From assembly GCA_031181585.1 (NCBI GenBank), contig JAPSKP010000009.1:11878-68333 (forward strand): a DNA stretch of 56,456 nucleotides, read 5' to 3'. Both the position numbers and the translations under genes were made by a program. Of the stretch, positions 35,477 through 43,751 are shown piece by piece (position 1 is the stretch's first letter; each line of letters begins with the position of its first letter). The notes beneath the pieces are model-generated. The model was not told the origin of the DNA. It did no database searches and saw only the letters and a program-made list of their open reading frames with translations. Origin of the DNA: Lysinibacillus sp. (GTDB lineage Bacteria > Bacillota > Bacilli > Bacillales_A > Planococcaceae).

Positions 35477-35615
35477 TTTCTATTCACACACCTTATTCTT
35501 GAATGTACTTGTTAGTATATAGAAAAAAATAAAATAAAAATAGTAAAGTTGTCTGAAATTCACGTTTACGTGTTTAAAATATCACGAAACTGTGAATAGA
35601 AAAGAGAAAGTTCTG

Positions 35616-35807
35616 TTATTCAGTACGTGACCGTCGGTTAATCGGCTGACCTTCACGAAGTTTAACCAGCGAAATACCTACTAGCAGAAGGACTGATGCA
35701 ACGCCAAATAGTATAAGACCCGGGATCACATAATGCAGCAGCCATAATACTACACTTACACTTAACACGATTCCACCGATGAGCAGCAGCGCAATACTAT
35801 CTTTCAT
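35616..35807 (-). CDS. small membrane protein with two spans
   Basis: 63 residues. Two hydrophobic segments (about 3-25 and 27-47) and a basic polar tail (KLREGQPINRRSRTE). The second in-frame ATG, six bases after GAGGAGG, is preferred. I do not recognise a family. It is a single gene. Confidence 0.6.
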   Translation of the reverse strand: MKDSIALLLIGGIVLSVSVVLWLLHYVIPGLILFGVASVLLLVGISLVKLREGQPINRRSRTE

Positions 35808-36000
35808 AAACATCCTCCTCTGTTGAAATGATATCTTATTTATTCCTTTTTTTTGTCTATTTCAAACAATATGTTGACGTTCCCTTAGTTGGTATATATA
35901 TACATATTATTAATTTTATAATTTAATTCTCAATTTTTTGAAACCATTACGGGATTATTAACGTATGGTTAAGAGAACTCATAAAAAGGAGATGGCTATT

Positions 36001-36852
36001 TTGAAGAAAAAATTATTTATTGGCATGACATTAGGTTCCGCAGTATTAGTTGCAGCATGTGGTGATTCTGCAACCGTAACGGATAACGCCTCAGAAAAAT
36101 CGGAGCTAACATTAGAGCAAGTATATGAAAAAACAATTGAAAGACAGCAGGAATTAAAAAGTGCTAAAGCTACTATGAAAATTGACCAGACGATCGGGGT
36201 GGATTCAGAAGAAGGAGCCTTCGAAATGACATCTACTTCAGATTTCAATATGGATATGATCATCGATCCTATTCAGCTTTATCTAGAAGGTACGACAGCT
36301 ATGAAGGACAGTGAAAGCGGCGAAGAAATGGAAGCTCCTATGAAAATGTATATGACACAAAGTGATGGCTTTTATATTTACGAGGAAACTGCTGGCAGTT
36401 GGCTTAAACTGCCTCAAGGGGAATATGACGAGCTTATGAACCAAGCGGGCATCCAAAATGACCCCTCTGAACAGCTTCGTCAGCTAGAACAATTTGTTAA
36501 GGATTTTACTTTTGAACAAAATGATGATGAGTATATTTTAACATTGGATACGGACGGAGAAAAATTTAAGGAATTTGCGCTTGAGCAGGCAAAAGCATCT
36601 ATGGGCGGCGAAGAGCAATTACTTGGCAGTATGGATGGATTAAACATCGAAGATGCGCAATATGTTTTTATTATTGATAAAGAGACATTCGACATGAGCA
36701 ATATGAAAATGGATATGGTTATGACAATGGAAGAAGAAACGGGGAAAATGACAATCAATCAAAGCGCGACAGTTGACTATTCAGACTTTAATAAAATCGA
36801 TGCAATCACAATTCCACAGGAAGTTATTGATAATGCACAAGTAATAGAATAG
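36001..36852 (+). CDS. LolA-fold-like lipoprotein, DUF6612-type
   Basis: About 283 residues. Signal peptide with lipobox VLVAAC at residues about 14-19, so it is lipid-anchored outside the membrane. The mature part (LTLEQVYEKTIERQQELKSA, KATMKIDQTI, YMTQSDGFYIYEETAGSWLK) has the beta-rich pattern and Met-rich strands of the LolA-like DUF6612 group. I take the TTG as start: AAAAGGAG lies nine bases upstream, whereas the ATG inside the site is too close. Function unknown; it may bind a lipid or hydrophobic ligand at the cell surface. Confidence 0.7.
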   Translation: MKKKLFIGMTLGSAVLVAACGDSATVTDNASEKSELTLEQVYEKTIERQQELKSAKATMKIDQTIGVDSEEGAFEMTSTSDFNMDMIIDPIQLYLEGTTAMKDSESGEEMEAPMKMYMTQSDGFYIYEETAGSWLKLPQGEYDELMNQAGIQNDPSEQLRQLEQFVKDFTFEQNDDEYILTLDTDGEKFKEFALEQAKASMGGEEQLLGSMDGLNIEDAQYVFIIDKETFDMSNMKMDMVMTMEEETGKMTINQSATVDYSDFNKIDAITIPQEVIDNAQVIE

Positions 36853-36864
36853 CGACATCTAAAT

Positions 36865-36899
36865 AAAGCAGCACGCCATACTAAAATGGGTGCTGCTTT
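36865..36899. terminator. bidirectional terminator between the lipoprotein gene and the 42-codon gene
   Basis: AAAGCAGCACGCCA and TGGGTGCTGCTTT pair with a short internal mismatch; T and A tracts flank both sides. Confidence 0.8.
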
Positions 36900-36905
36900 T
36901 ATGTA

Positions 36906-37034
36906 TTACTCTGTTACGTAAGAACAACCATAACCTGTAACAGATTCCACTTTCAGTTGAAACGAACTGTTTGCCGGCACATAAAGTACAACGTGCCCGT
37001 TAATCGGTACCATTACATCTTCAAGTGTACTCAT
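36906..37034 (-). CDS. 42-residue protein of unknown function
   Basis: The frame reads MSTLEDVMVPINGHVVLYVP and continues ANSSFQLKVESVTGYGCSYV to TE. AGGAGATGTTTTT precedes the ATG at good distance, and a bidirectional terminator lies beyond its stop. The composition is protein-like (alternating hydrophobic residues, probably beta strands) with a single cysteine. I do not recognise a family. It is convergent with the lipoprotein gene. Confidence 0.6.
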   Translation of the reverse strand: MSTLEDVMVPINGHVVLYVPANSSFQLKVESVTGYGCSYVTE

Positions 37035-37224
37035 AAAAACATCTCCTATTTACAGTGCATTTTACTATAGTATCAAGAAATATCTTCAATTAATTTTTTT
37101 TTAAAATTCGACTTATTTCCTATACTTTCTTTGCTAAAACCCACCGTAATTAGAGATAATATGTTTAGGACATACGCTAGGAAGGAAATTACAAATAGAG
37201 GGATAGATAGAAGGAGGTTATTTT

Positions 37225-37962
37225 ATGCTGCATTACGAACGAAATGGCAATACAGACGGCGATACAATCGTCATGATTCATGGATTCCTTGGCGGGCTGG
37301 ACATGTTCCATAAAGTATTAGAAGAGCTGGAGAAGGAATATGACATTCTCCGAATTGACCTGCCTGGCCATGGAAAAAGCAATGTAGAATTGGATTCCTA
37401 TACGGTATATGACTATGCTGAGGCGGTTGCCGAGGTACTGAAATATGAAAAAGTTTCGAATGCTACTTGGTTAGGGCACTCAATGGGTGGTTATATTACC
37501 CTTGCTGCTTTGGAAAAAGAAATAGCAGAAATTGATAAAGCAATCCTTGCTTATTCTTCTGCAGCCTCTGACTCTCCGGAAGCACAAAAGAAACGGGATC
37601 AGCAGAAGGCAGCTATCGAACAAGATGGGGTAAAAGCATATGTTGATAATGGCATCAATGCATTTTTTGGTGAAACCCCTCATTCGGAAGATGTAGATTA
37701 TGCTCGCCGTGTCGGCTATGAAGCAACAGTTGAAGGATTACTAGCTGCATTAGAAGCGATGAAATCCAGACCTGATCAGACAAGTTTTATCCACGAAGTT
37801 TCAACTCCGATTCTTGTAATTGAAGGCAGCGAGGATACAGTAGTTCCACCGCTCGAAACTGAAAATATTGCTGTTCAGAAAATTATAACGAAAACAGGAC
37901 ACCTTGGCATGCTGGAAGATGCAAAAGCCTTTACAAAGGCAGTCAAGCAATTTCTCGGATAA
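37225..37962 (+). CDS. alpha/beta hydrolase
   Basis: 245 residues. Oxyanion strand HGFLGGLDMF, nucleophile elbow GHSMGG (Ser around residue 92), acid in IEGSEDTVVP and histidine in TKTGHLGMLED form a full triad. The lid region (residues about 120-190) is short and acidic. The family includes esterases, lactonases and MenH-like enzymes; the substrate cannot be told. GAAGGAGGTTATTTT precedes the ATG. Single gene, ends at a strong terminator. Confidence 0.9.
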   Translation: MLHYERNGNTDGDTIVMIHGFLGGLDMFHKVLEELEKEYDILRIDLPGHGKSNVELDSYTVYDYAEAVAEVLKYEKVSNATWLGHSMGGYITLAALEKEIAEIDKAILAYSSAASDSPEAQKKRDQQKAAIEQDGVKAYVDNGINAFFGETPHSEDVDYARRVGYEATVEGLLAALEAMKSRPDQTSFIHEVSTPILVIEGSEDTVVPPLETENIAVQKIITKTGHLGMLEDAKAFTKAVKQFLG

Positions 37963-37967
37963 AGTAA

Positions 37968-37995
37968 AAGAACTGCGCCACATTGCGCAGTTCTT
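37968..37995. terminator. bidirectional terminator between the hydrolase and arginase genes
   Basis: AAGAACTGCGC and GCGCAGTTCTT pair perfectly around CACATT. Confidence 0.88.
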
Positions 37996-38000
37996 GTTAT

Positions 38001-38888
38001 TTATAGAAGCTTATCTCCAAAAAGTGAACCGACTAATGCAACGGCTACTTCTGCTGTTTTGTTACGATCATCTAAAATAGGGTTCACTTCTACAAATTCT
38101 GCTGATGTAATAAGCCTGCTTTCTGCAAGCATTTCCATCGCCAAATGGCTTTCACGATATGTAATGCCTCCACGGACTGGTGTCCCTACTCCTGGGCACT
38201 CCATCGGATCAAGTGCGTCAAGATCAAGAGATAAGTGAACACCGTCTGTATCCTTTAAATGAGCAATCGTCTGCTCAATGACAGACGTCATTCCCATCCG
38301 GTCAATTTCATGCATAGTAAATACTTTTATCCCCAGCCTGTGAATGAGCTCCTTCTCTCCCTCATCGAGCGCCCGCGCTCCAATCAGCACAATGTTTTCA
38401 GGTTTGATTTTATTTCCCCCGATGGAAGTTAAGGATGAATGGCCAAGATCCAAATTTACAGCAAGCGGCATCCCATGTATGTTTCCTGATGGCGACGTTT
38501 CCGGTATATTTAAATCGCCGTGGGCATCATACCAAATGACCCCGACATTGCTCCGTTTTTCATTAATTGCTGCAAGCGTCCCGATAGAAATGCTGTGATC
38601 TCCCCCTAATATCAGTGGAAATACATCATCTTTCAACATTTTTATAACACTTTCTTTCACACCGAGACTTGCTTCTACGACCGATTGAAGATTTTTCAGA
38701 TTGGCATCTCCGATTTGTACTGGACACCGCCCTTGTACCGAAATGTCCCCATAATCAATAACTGAATAGCCAAGTTCCACTAACCGGTCCTGCAGCCCTG
38801 CATAACGTATAGCACTTGGTCCCATATCGACGCCGCGCCGCTCCTGCCCTAGGTCCATAGGAACCCCTACTATTCCAACTGTGTTCAT
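38001..38888 (-). CDS. rocF: arginase
   Basis: 295 residues. The binuclear manganese site is complete: [40 protein letters not shown], and [15 protein letters not shown] at the C-terminus. It hydrolyses arginine to ornithine and urea. The ATG follows TAGAGGGGGAAGA. In B. subtilis rocF is in rocDEF; here it is alone, preceded by a structured leader and its own promoter, so it may respond to a different signal. Confidence 0.95.
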   Translation of the reverse strand: MNTVGIVGVPMDLGQERRGVDMGPSAIRYAGLQDRLVELGYSVIDYGDISVQGRCPVQIGDANLKNLQSVVEASLGVKESVIKMLKDDVFPLILGGDHSISIGTLAAINEKRSNVGVIWYDAHGDLNIPETSPSGNIHGMPLAVNLDLGHSSLTSIGGNKIKPENIVLIGARALDEGEKELIHRLGIKVFTMHEIDRMGMTSVIEQTIAHLKDTDGVHLSLDLDALDPMECPGVGTPVRGGITYRESHLAMEMLAESRLITSAEFVEVNPILDDRNKTAEVAVALVGSLFGDKLL

Positions 38889-38937
38889 TTCATTCTTCCC
38901 CCTCTAATTACTGTGCAATCAAGTAAAATATATAATC

Positions 38938-39008
38938 AGACGACAGTACCTTGGCTTTTCCGATTTTCGGCAAGGCCAAATAAATGAAGCACCCCTTTAA
39001 TGTCGTCT
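38938..39008 (-). ncRNA. structured 5' leader of arginase mRNA, class unknown
   Basis: On the minus strand AGACGAC (first bases after the predicted start of transcription) pairs with GTCGTCT 71 bases later. Inside, TTGGC pairs with GCCAA and CCGA with TCGG, with internal loop CTTG/AAAA and an AAA tip; GGGGTGCTTC is unpaired on the 5' side. No U tract follows, so it is not a simple terminator. A -10 TACAAT lies at 39016-39021, putting the start near 39009. The fold is drawn by eye and matches no riboswitch class I can name. Confidence 0.4.
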
Positions 39009-39081
39009 AACAATTATTGTAACTTATTTTTTTGCACCAAAACAGATTTTCTCTGTCATTTTTCAGAAAACAAAAGCAAAC

Positions 39082-39117
39082 AAAGGGCGCATCTCAAATT
39101 CATGAGACACGCCCTTT
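39082..39117. terminator. hairpin upstream of the arginase promoter
   Basis: AAAGGGCG-(CATCTCA) pairs with (TGAGACA)-CGCCCTTT. It may stop transcripts arriving from phoU before they reach the arginase promoter. Confidence 0.65.
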
Positions 39118-39182
39118 ATAATGAAAATGTGAATATGCCGACGTACCGCCGCATAAACAAAGATTTTGGCAGCCAGCAGTCC

Positions 39183-39221
39183 AAAGGTAGTACAGCCATT
39201 CGAACTTTCGGGACTACCTTT
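39183..39221. terminator. hairpin after phoU
   Basis: AAAGGTAGT and ACTACCTTT pair around a loop that has further weak pairing. It lies just beyond the phoU stop and probably ends the pst-phoU transcript. Confidence 0.6.
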
Positions 39222-39232
39222 TTCGCTTTTCA

Positions 39233-39889
39233 TCAGTTATTCAATTCGTACCGCTGCCCCTTCACAAGATAAAACAGGTGCTCTGCAATATTTGTAGCAT
39301 AATCAGCACACCGCTCAATATAACGGGCGATAAAAGATAAATAGGTGATTTGGGATAGATTTTCTGTCTGGACACTTGAAAGCCGCATCAGATTACTAAC
39401 CGTATCTCCATACAGTTCATCCACCTGGTCATCCAAATCTGCAATTTCTTTAGCTTTTGCCGTATTTTCTTCAATAAATGCCTTTATAATCTGACGAAGC
39501 ATAGATGTTGTCCGGAAATGCATATCTTCTAAAGTTTCGATTGTTGTAATAAAAGGATCTTTCCCCATCCGTATCGTTTCCTTCGCGATATTCACAGCAT
39601 AGTCTCCAATGCGTTCCATATCGGCTGAGGCTTTGATCATGACGATCAGTCTTCGTAAATCTGTTGCTACAGGCTGTTGCTTTGCGATCAACAGAATAAC
39701 GCGATCATTGATCGCTTCCTCCAAACGATTAATATCCGTATCCATTTCAATAATCTCAAGTGCAAGGTCCATATCTTTTTCTACAAAAGCTTTAAAAGCA
39801 AGCTCGAATGCATCAATAGCTTTTGTACTTAATTCATGAAATGCCTGCTGCACATCCTGTAAATCATTTTCAAATCTCTCACGTACCAT
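39233..39889 (-). CDS. phoU: phosphate uptake regulator PhoU
   Basis: 218 residues, two PhoU three-helix repeats. DLRRLIVMIKASADMERIGD (first) and ITYLSFIARYIERCADYATN (second) carry the metal-binding ExxRxxD motifs. It modulates the Pst transporter and PhoR signalling. The ATG is preceded by GGAGTGAAGAAACATA. Last gene of the pst operon, 16 bases after pstB. B. subtilis lacks phoU in its pst operon, so this is a difference from that species. Confidence 0.93.
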   Translation of the reverse strand: MVRERFENDLQDVQQAFHELSTKAIDAFELAFKAFVEKDMDLALEIIEMDTDINRLEEAINDRVILLIAKQQPVATDLRRLIVMIKASADMERIGDYAVNIAKETIRMGKDPFITTIETLEDMHFRTTSMLRQIIKAFIEENTAKAKEIADLDDQVDELYGDTVSNLMRLSSVQTENLSQITYLSFIARYIERCADYATNIAEHLFYLVKGQRYELNN

Positions 39890-39905
39890 TATGTTTCTTC
39901 ACTCC

Positions 39906-40739
39906 TTATCCAAATCGTCCAGAAATATAATCTTCTGTCCGTCTATCTGTCGGGTTTGAGAAGATTTTGTCCGTCTGATCAAATTCTACAATTTCCCCAT
40001 TTAAAAAGAATGCTGTTTTATCGGAAATTCGGGCTGCCTGCTGCATATTGTGGGTAACAATAATGATAGAGTATTGTTCCTTCAGCTCCTGTACCAGCTC
40101 TTCCACCTTGAGTGTAGAAATCGGGTCAAGTGCCGATGTGGGCTCATCCATTAAAATGACATCCGGTTCAATGGCAAGACATCTAGCGATACAAATTCGC
40201 TGTTGCTGCCCTCCAGAGAGACTGTAAGCATTCTGATGAAGACGGTCCTTCACATCATCCCAAATAGCAGCACCTTGCAATGATTTCTCTACAATTTCGT
40301 CAAGAATTTTCTTGTTTTTAATTCCATGGATACGTGGTCCGTAAGCAATATTATCATAGATAGACTTAGGGAAAGGATTCGGTTTTTGGAATACCATCCC
40401 TACTTTTGTACGCAGCTCTTCCACCTCATAATTAGTGCCGAAAATATTACGTCCCCGGTAATTGATTTCCCCAGTCGTACGTACAGTAGGTACCAGTTCA
40501 ACCATTCGATTTAATGCTTTTACATAGGTAGATTTCCCGCATCCAGACGGTCCAATTACTGCAGTTACCTCATTCTCCGCAATATCAATGTTGAGGTTTT
40601 TCAACGCATGATGTTCGCCATACCATAAGTCGAAATTTTTTGTTTGGAAAACGAATTCTTTTTTCGAATTGCTTACCGCTTTTGACTTTGCATTATTCAC
40701 AACAATTTTAGGTGTTTTTTGTTCAGCTATTTGAATCAT
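39906..40739 (-). CDS. pstB: phosphate ABC transporter ATP-binding protein
   Basis: 277 residues. Walker [10 protein letters not shown], signature [13 protein letters not shown], Walker [14 protein letters not shown], and switch His in [11 protein letters not shown]. The ATG after AAGGAGTGGATAAA is preferred to a GTG inside that site. A basic extension of about 30 residues precedes the ABC fold. Only one pstB is present, whereas B. subtilis has two. Confidence 0.95.
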   Translation of the reverse strand: MIQIAEQKTPKIVVNNAKSKAVSNSKKEFVFQTKNFDLWYGEHHALKNLNIDIAENEVTAVIGPSGCGKSTYVKALNRMVELVPTVRTTGEINYRGRNIFGTNYEVEELRTKVGMVFQKPNPFPKSIYDNIAYGPRIHGIKNKKILDEIVEKSLQGAAIWDDVKDRLHQNAYSLSGGQQQRICIARCLAIEPDVILMDEPTSALDPISTLKVEELVQELKEQYSIIIVTHNMQQAARISDKTAFFLNGEIVEFDQTDKIFSNPTDRRTEDYISGRFG

Positions 40740-40751
40740 TTTATCCACTCC

Positions 40752-41630
40752 TTAATAGCGTTTTTGAAACTTATTTCGAATCAGTACAGCAATAGAGTTC
40801 ATCAATACAAGCATTGTCATCAGAACAATAATGCCTGCTGCTGCCACGTATTGAAACTCTTCCTGAGGACGTTTCGCCCAATCAAAGATCTGCATTGGCA
40901 ACGCTGTAAAGGAATCGAGCAGCCCTGTCGGAAGAAACTGCAGAATAACCGGGATACCGATTACAACAAGCGGTGCAGTCTCGCCAATCGCACGAGAAAG
41001 AGCAAGTATACTTCCTGTTAAAATCCCAGGAATGGCTGCTGGAAGCACAACACGTATAATCGTTTGCCATTTCGTAGCCCCCATCCCGTATGATGCCTCT
41101 CTCTGTTCATTCGGCACCGCACGAATCGCTTCCTGTGCTGCTACAATAATGACAGGTAAGATAAGCAAACTCATCGTAAATCCGGCTGCTAAAATGCTTT
41201 TTCCAAAATCCAGCATCCGAACGAAAATTGTAAGGCCCAGAAGCCCGAATACTATCGATGGCACACCTGCCAGGTTTGCAATATTCATACGAATAAAATC
41301 ATTGATTTTATTTTTTTTGGCATATTCCTCTAAATAGATCGCTGTAGAAACACCTAGAATGATAGAAACAGGTGCGACTACTGCCATTAACCAGAGCGAA
41401 CCAATTAACGCTGCTTTAATACCTGCATTTCCAGGTATACGAGATGCGAAATTCGTTAAGAAGTCAAAATTCAAATAACCTAGACCTTGGGAGAAGATAC
41501 GGAACAATAGCACAGCAAGTGATAATAATGCAAAACTTGTTGCCAAAAGGAATATTGCTTTCCATACCTTGTTAAATGTAAGACGAGAGTTCATCCGTTT
41601 CATTACAAGGACATCATTTAAATACTTCAT
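40752..41630 (-). CDS. pstA: phosphate ABC transporter permease PstA
   Basis: 292 residues, six spans. FGLLGLTIFVRML and the EAA loop EQREASYGMGATKWQTIIRV with VLPAAIPGILTGSILALSRA identify it. Together with PstC it forms the phosphate channel. One base separates its ATG from the pstC stop; the ribosome site (GGGAGGAGTATTGAC) is inside pstC. Confidence 0.94.
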   Translation of the reverse strand: MKYLNDVLVMKRMNSRLTFNKVWKAIFLLATSFALLSLAVLLFRIFSQGLGYLNFDFLTNFASRIPGNAGIKAALIGSLWLMAVVAPVSIILGVSTAIYLEEYAKKNKINDFIRMNIANLAGVPSIVFGLLGLTIFVRMLDFGKSILAAGFTMSLLILPVIIVAAQEAIRAVPNEQREASYGMGATKWQTIIRVVLPAAIPGILTGSILALSRAIGETAPLVVIGIPVILQFLPTGLLDSFTALPMQIFDWAKRPQEEFQYVAAAGIIVLMTMLVLMNSIAVLIRNKFQKRY

Positions 41631-41631
41631 G

Positions 41632-42558
41632 TCAATACTCCTCCCGGAAGCGTTTCGAAATATATTGTGCGAGTAAATTCATAGCTAATGTAAAGATGAA
41701 TAACGTGAAACCAACTGCATAAATCGAATAGTAAATTGTCGTACCATAACCAGCATCCCCAGTAGAAACTTGAACGATATAGGCCGTCATTGTCTGAATA
41801 GAGTCCGTGAACCCAAATTCAAATGTCGGTGTCGATCCGCCTGCAAGAGATACAATCATTGTTTCTCCAATTGCACGGGAAACAGCGAGCACCACAGATG
41901 CTACGATACCGGAAAGAGCAGCTGGAAGCACGACTTTGATAGCAACTTCAAATTTCGTAGATCCTAGCCCTAGAGCACCTTCACGGATTGAATTTGGTAC
42001 AGAACTCATAGCATCTTCTGACATAGATGCAATCATCGGTAAAATCATAATTCCTACTACAATCCCCGGGCTCAGTGCATTGAATATTTTTAATGACGGA
42101 ATTATTTCCTGCAGGGCCGGTGTAATGAACGTCAACGCGAAAAAGCCGTAAACAATCGTTGGTACTCCTGCCAAAATTTCTAAAATAGGCTTAACTATAC
42201 GACGTGTTTTATCTGATGCATACTCGCTCAAATATATCGCCGCACCAAGCCCGAACGGTACCGCCACTAGAATCGCAATAAATGTAACTTTAAAAGTCCC
42301 TAAAATAAGCGGCAGTACACCGTACAGCGGCTCTTTGCCTGAGAAAGGAAGCCACTCCGTCCCAAAAATATAATCCGTAATTGAAATGCGGGTAAAGAAT
42401 TCAAATGTCTCAAATATTAGCGTAAAAACAATGCCGAAAGTGGTAAGTACAGATAATGCCGCTGCTAAGAACAATGCTATTGGAACAAGCTTTTCAATGA
42501 TTTTCTTACTTTTCTTATTACGAGAAGCAGCAATCATGGACTGAACTGATTGACTCAT
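41632..42558 (-). CDS. pstC: phosphate ABC transporter permease PstC
   Basis: 308 residues, six spans. EAA loop NSIREGALGLGSTKFEVAIK and VVLPAALSGIVASVVLAVSR. ATG (MSQSVQSMIAASRNKKSKK) follows AAAGGAAGATTTA; an in-frame extension upstream lies in the intergenic hairpin region and is rejected. A terminator-like hairpin between pstS and pstC should lower its level relative to PstS. Confidence 0.94.
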   Translation of the reverse strand: MSQSVQSMIAASRNKKSKKIIEKLVPIALFLAAALSVLTTFGIVFTLIFETFEFFTRISITDYIFGTEWLPFSGKEPLYGVLPLILGTFKVTFIAILVAVPFGLGAAIYLSEYASDKTRRIVKPILEILAGVPTIVYGFFALTFITPALQEIIPSLKIFNALSPGIVVGIMILPMIASMSEDAMSSVPNSIREGALGLGSTKFEVAIKVVLPAALSGIVASVVLAVSRAIGETMIVSLAGGSTPTFEFGFTDSIQTMTAYIVQVSTGDAGYGTTIYYSIYAVGFTLFIFTLAMNLLAQYISKRFREEY

Positions 42559-42576
42559 TAAATCTTCCTTTCTAAT

Positions 42577-42608
42577 AAAAAATGTGTGGTAAGCTTGCCT
42601 TACCACAC
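42577..42608 (-). terminator. intercistronic terminator/attenuator between pstS and pstC
   Basis: GTGTGGTAAG and CTTACCACAC pair perfectly (10 bases) around a five-base loop and are followed by ATTTTTTA. It starts ten bases after the pstS stop. Confidence 0.85.
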
Positions 42609-42617
42609 GTCTCAGGT

Positions 42618-43571
42618 TTAACGTAATGCTTCTAGAGCTGCTAAGCCTTCATCATATTTTTCCTGTGGTGAGCGGACATAGCCAGTAAGTTCCGCCATAT
42701 CGCCAGCATTTTCAAGTGTAAATTTCATAAAGTCGTAGGCTGCTTCGTTCTCTTTCATCGCTTCATTCTTCACATATACGAATAGAGGGCGTGACAGCGG
42801 CGAATATTCACCAGATTCGATTGTTTCATTTGTAGGCGTCACTCCATCAATCGATACAACTTGCAGCTTGTCTTCGTTTGCCAGGTAATATGCATATCCG
42901 AAGAATCCAATGGCATTTTTATCACCAATAACTCCCTGTACCAATACATTGTCGTCTTCTGATAGAGTCGCTGACTTCACTAGGTCTTCCCCATCTAAAA
43001 TAACCTCGTCAAAGTAGTCATATGTACCGGAATCTGCACCCGGTGAATAGAACACTACTTCTTCATCCGGCCATGACGGATCGATATCTGACCACTTCTT
43101 CGTCGTACCATCCTCTACCCACAGCTGTTTTAATTGATCTACTGTCAATTCTTTTGCCCATGTATTATCTGGATGGATTACAACCGATAAACCGTCATAT
43201 GCGATTTCAAATTCTGTATAATCAATTCCTGCATCTTCTAATCTTTTCGCTTCCTCATCTTTCATTGGACGAGATGCATTTGAAAAGTCTGTTTCTCCAT
43301 TGATGAATTTTTCAAATCCTCCACCAGTTCCTGATACCCCGACAGAGACACGTACGTCGCCTTGTTCACCTGCATATTCTTCTACAACGGCTTCCATAAT
43401 CGGTGCCACTGTGGAAGATCCATCACCAACTACATCTCCTGAAAGCTGTGCAGTGCCTTCTTCTGTTTCAGCCCCGTTTGCTTTTGATGAGTCTGTGTCG
43501 TCTCCGCAAGCTCCTAGTAGTAAAGTAGCCCCTACTAATGCTGTTGCGCCTAAGTACTTCCATTTTTTCAT
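42618..43571 (-). CDS. pstS: phosphate-binding lipoprotein PstS
   Basis: 317 residues. The lipobox LLLGAC lies near residue 20 after MKKWKYLGATALVGAT. VVGDGSSTVAPIMEAVVEEY and ISVGVSG-type, SRPMKDEEAKR and SPGADSGTYDYF form the phosphate pocket. It delivers phosphate to PstC/PstA. The ATG follows GGAGGACATTCACA. First gene of pstS-pstC-pstA-pstB-phoU, behind five PhoP half-boxes. Confidence 0.95.
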   Translation of the reverse strand: MKKWKYLGATALVGATLLLGACGDDTDSSKANGAETEEGTAQLSGDVVGDGSSTVAPIMEAVVEEYAGEQGDVRVSVGVSGTGGGFEKFINGETDFSNASRPMKDEEAKRLEDAGIDYTEFEIAYDGLSVVIHPDNTWAKELTVDQLKQLWVEDGTTKKWSDIDPSWPDEEVVFYSPGADSGTYDYFDEVILDGEDLVKSATLSEDDNVLVQGVIGDKNAIGFFGYAYYLANEDKLQVVSIDGVTPTNETIESGEYSPLSRPLFVYVKNEAMKENEAAYDFMKFTLENAGDMAELTGYVRSPQEKYDEGLAALEALR

Positions 43572-43651
43572 TGTGAATGTCCTCCAAATCAAAGGTATTA
43601 TTCTTACATTTCCAACTATAGATTCTGAATATTGAGAGCGTATGAATAGGT

Positions 43652-43697
43652 TGTTAATCCTAGGTAAAGAGGTATTAACAATTGTAAATTTTGTAAA
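43652..43697 (-). promoter_or_regulatory. PhoP-binding direct repeats (Pho box) upstream of pstS
   Basis: On the minus strand five half-boxes follow each other: TTTACA, TTTACA, TTAATA, TTTACC, TTAACA, beginning at 43697, 43688, 43678, 43668 and 43657. The steps are 9-11 bases, matching the TT(A/T)ACA repeats bound by PhoP in B. subtilis. The array ends about 80 bases before the pstS ATG. Confidence 0.82.
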
Positions 43698-43744
43698 TAA
43701 AAAAAGGAGTAGTCCCATAAGCTTTCGCCTAAAGAACTACTCCT
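43698..43744 (-). terminator. pbpA terminator
   Basis: AGGAGTAGT and ACTACTCCT pair around a 22-base loop and are followed on the minus strand by TTTTTTT. The tract abuts the first PhoP half-box of pstS. Confidence 0.85.
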
Positions 43745-43751
43745 CACTTAA

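Noticed and set aside
39082-39221. Two nearby hairpins as a CRISPR-like or repeat array
   Set aside because: The stems differ in sequence and there is no repeated unit; they behave as terminators.
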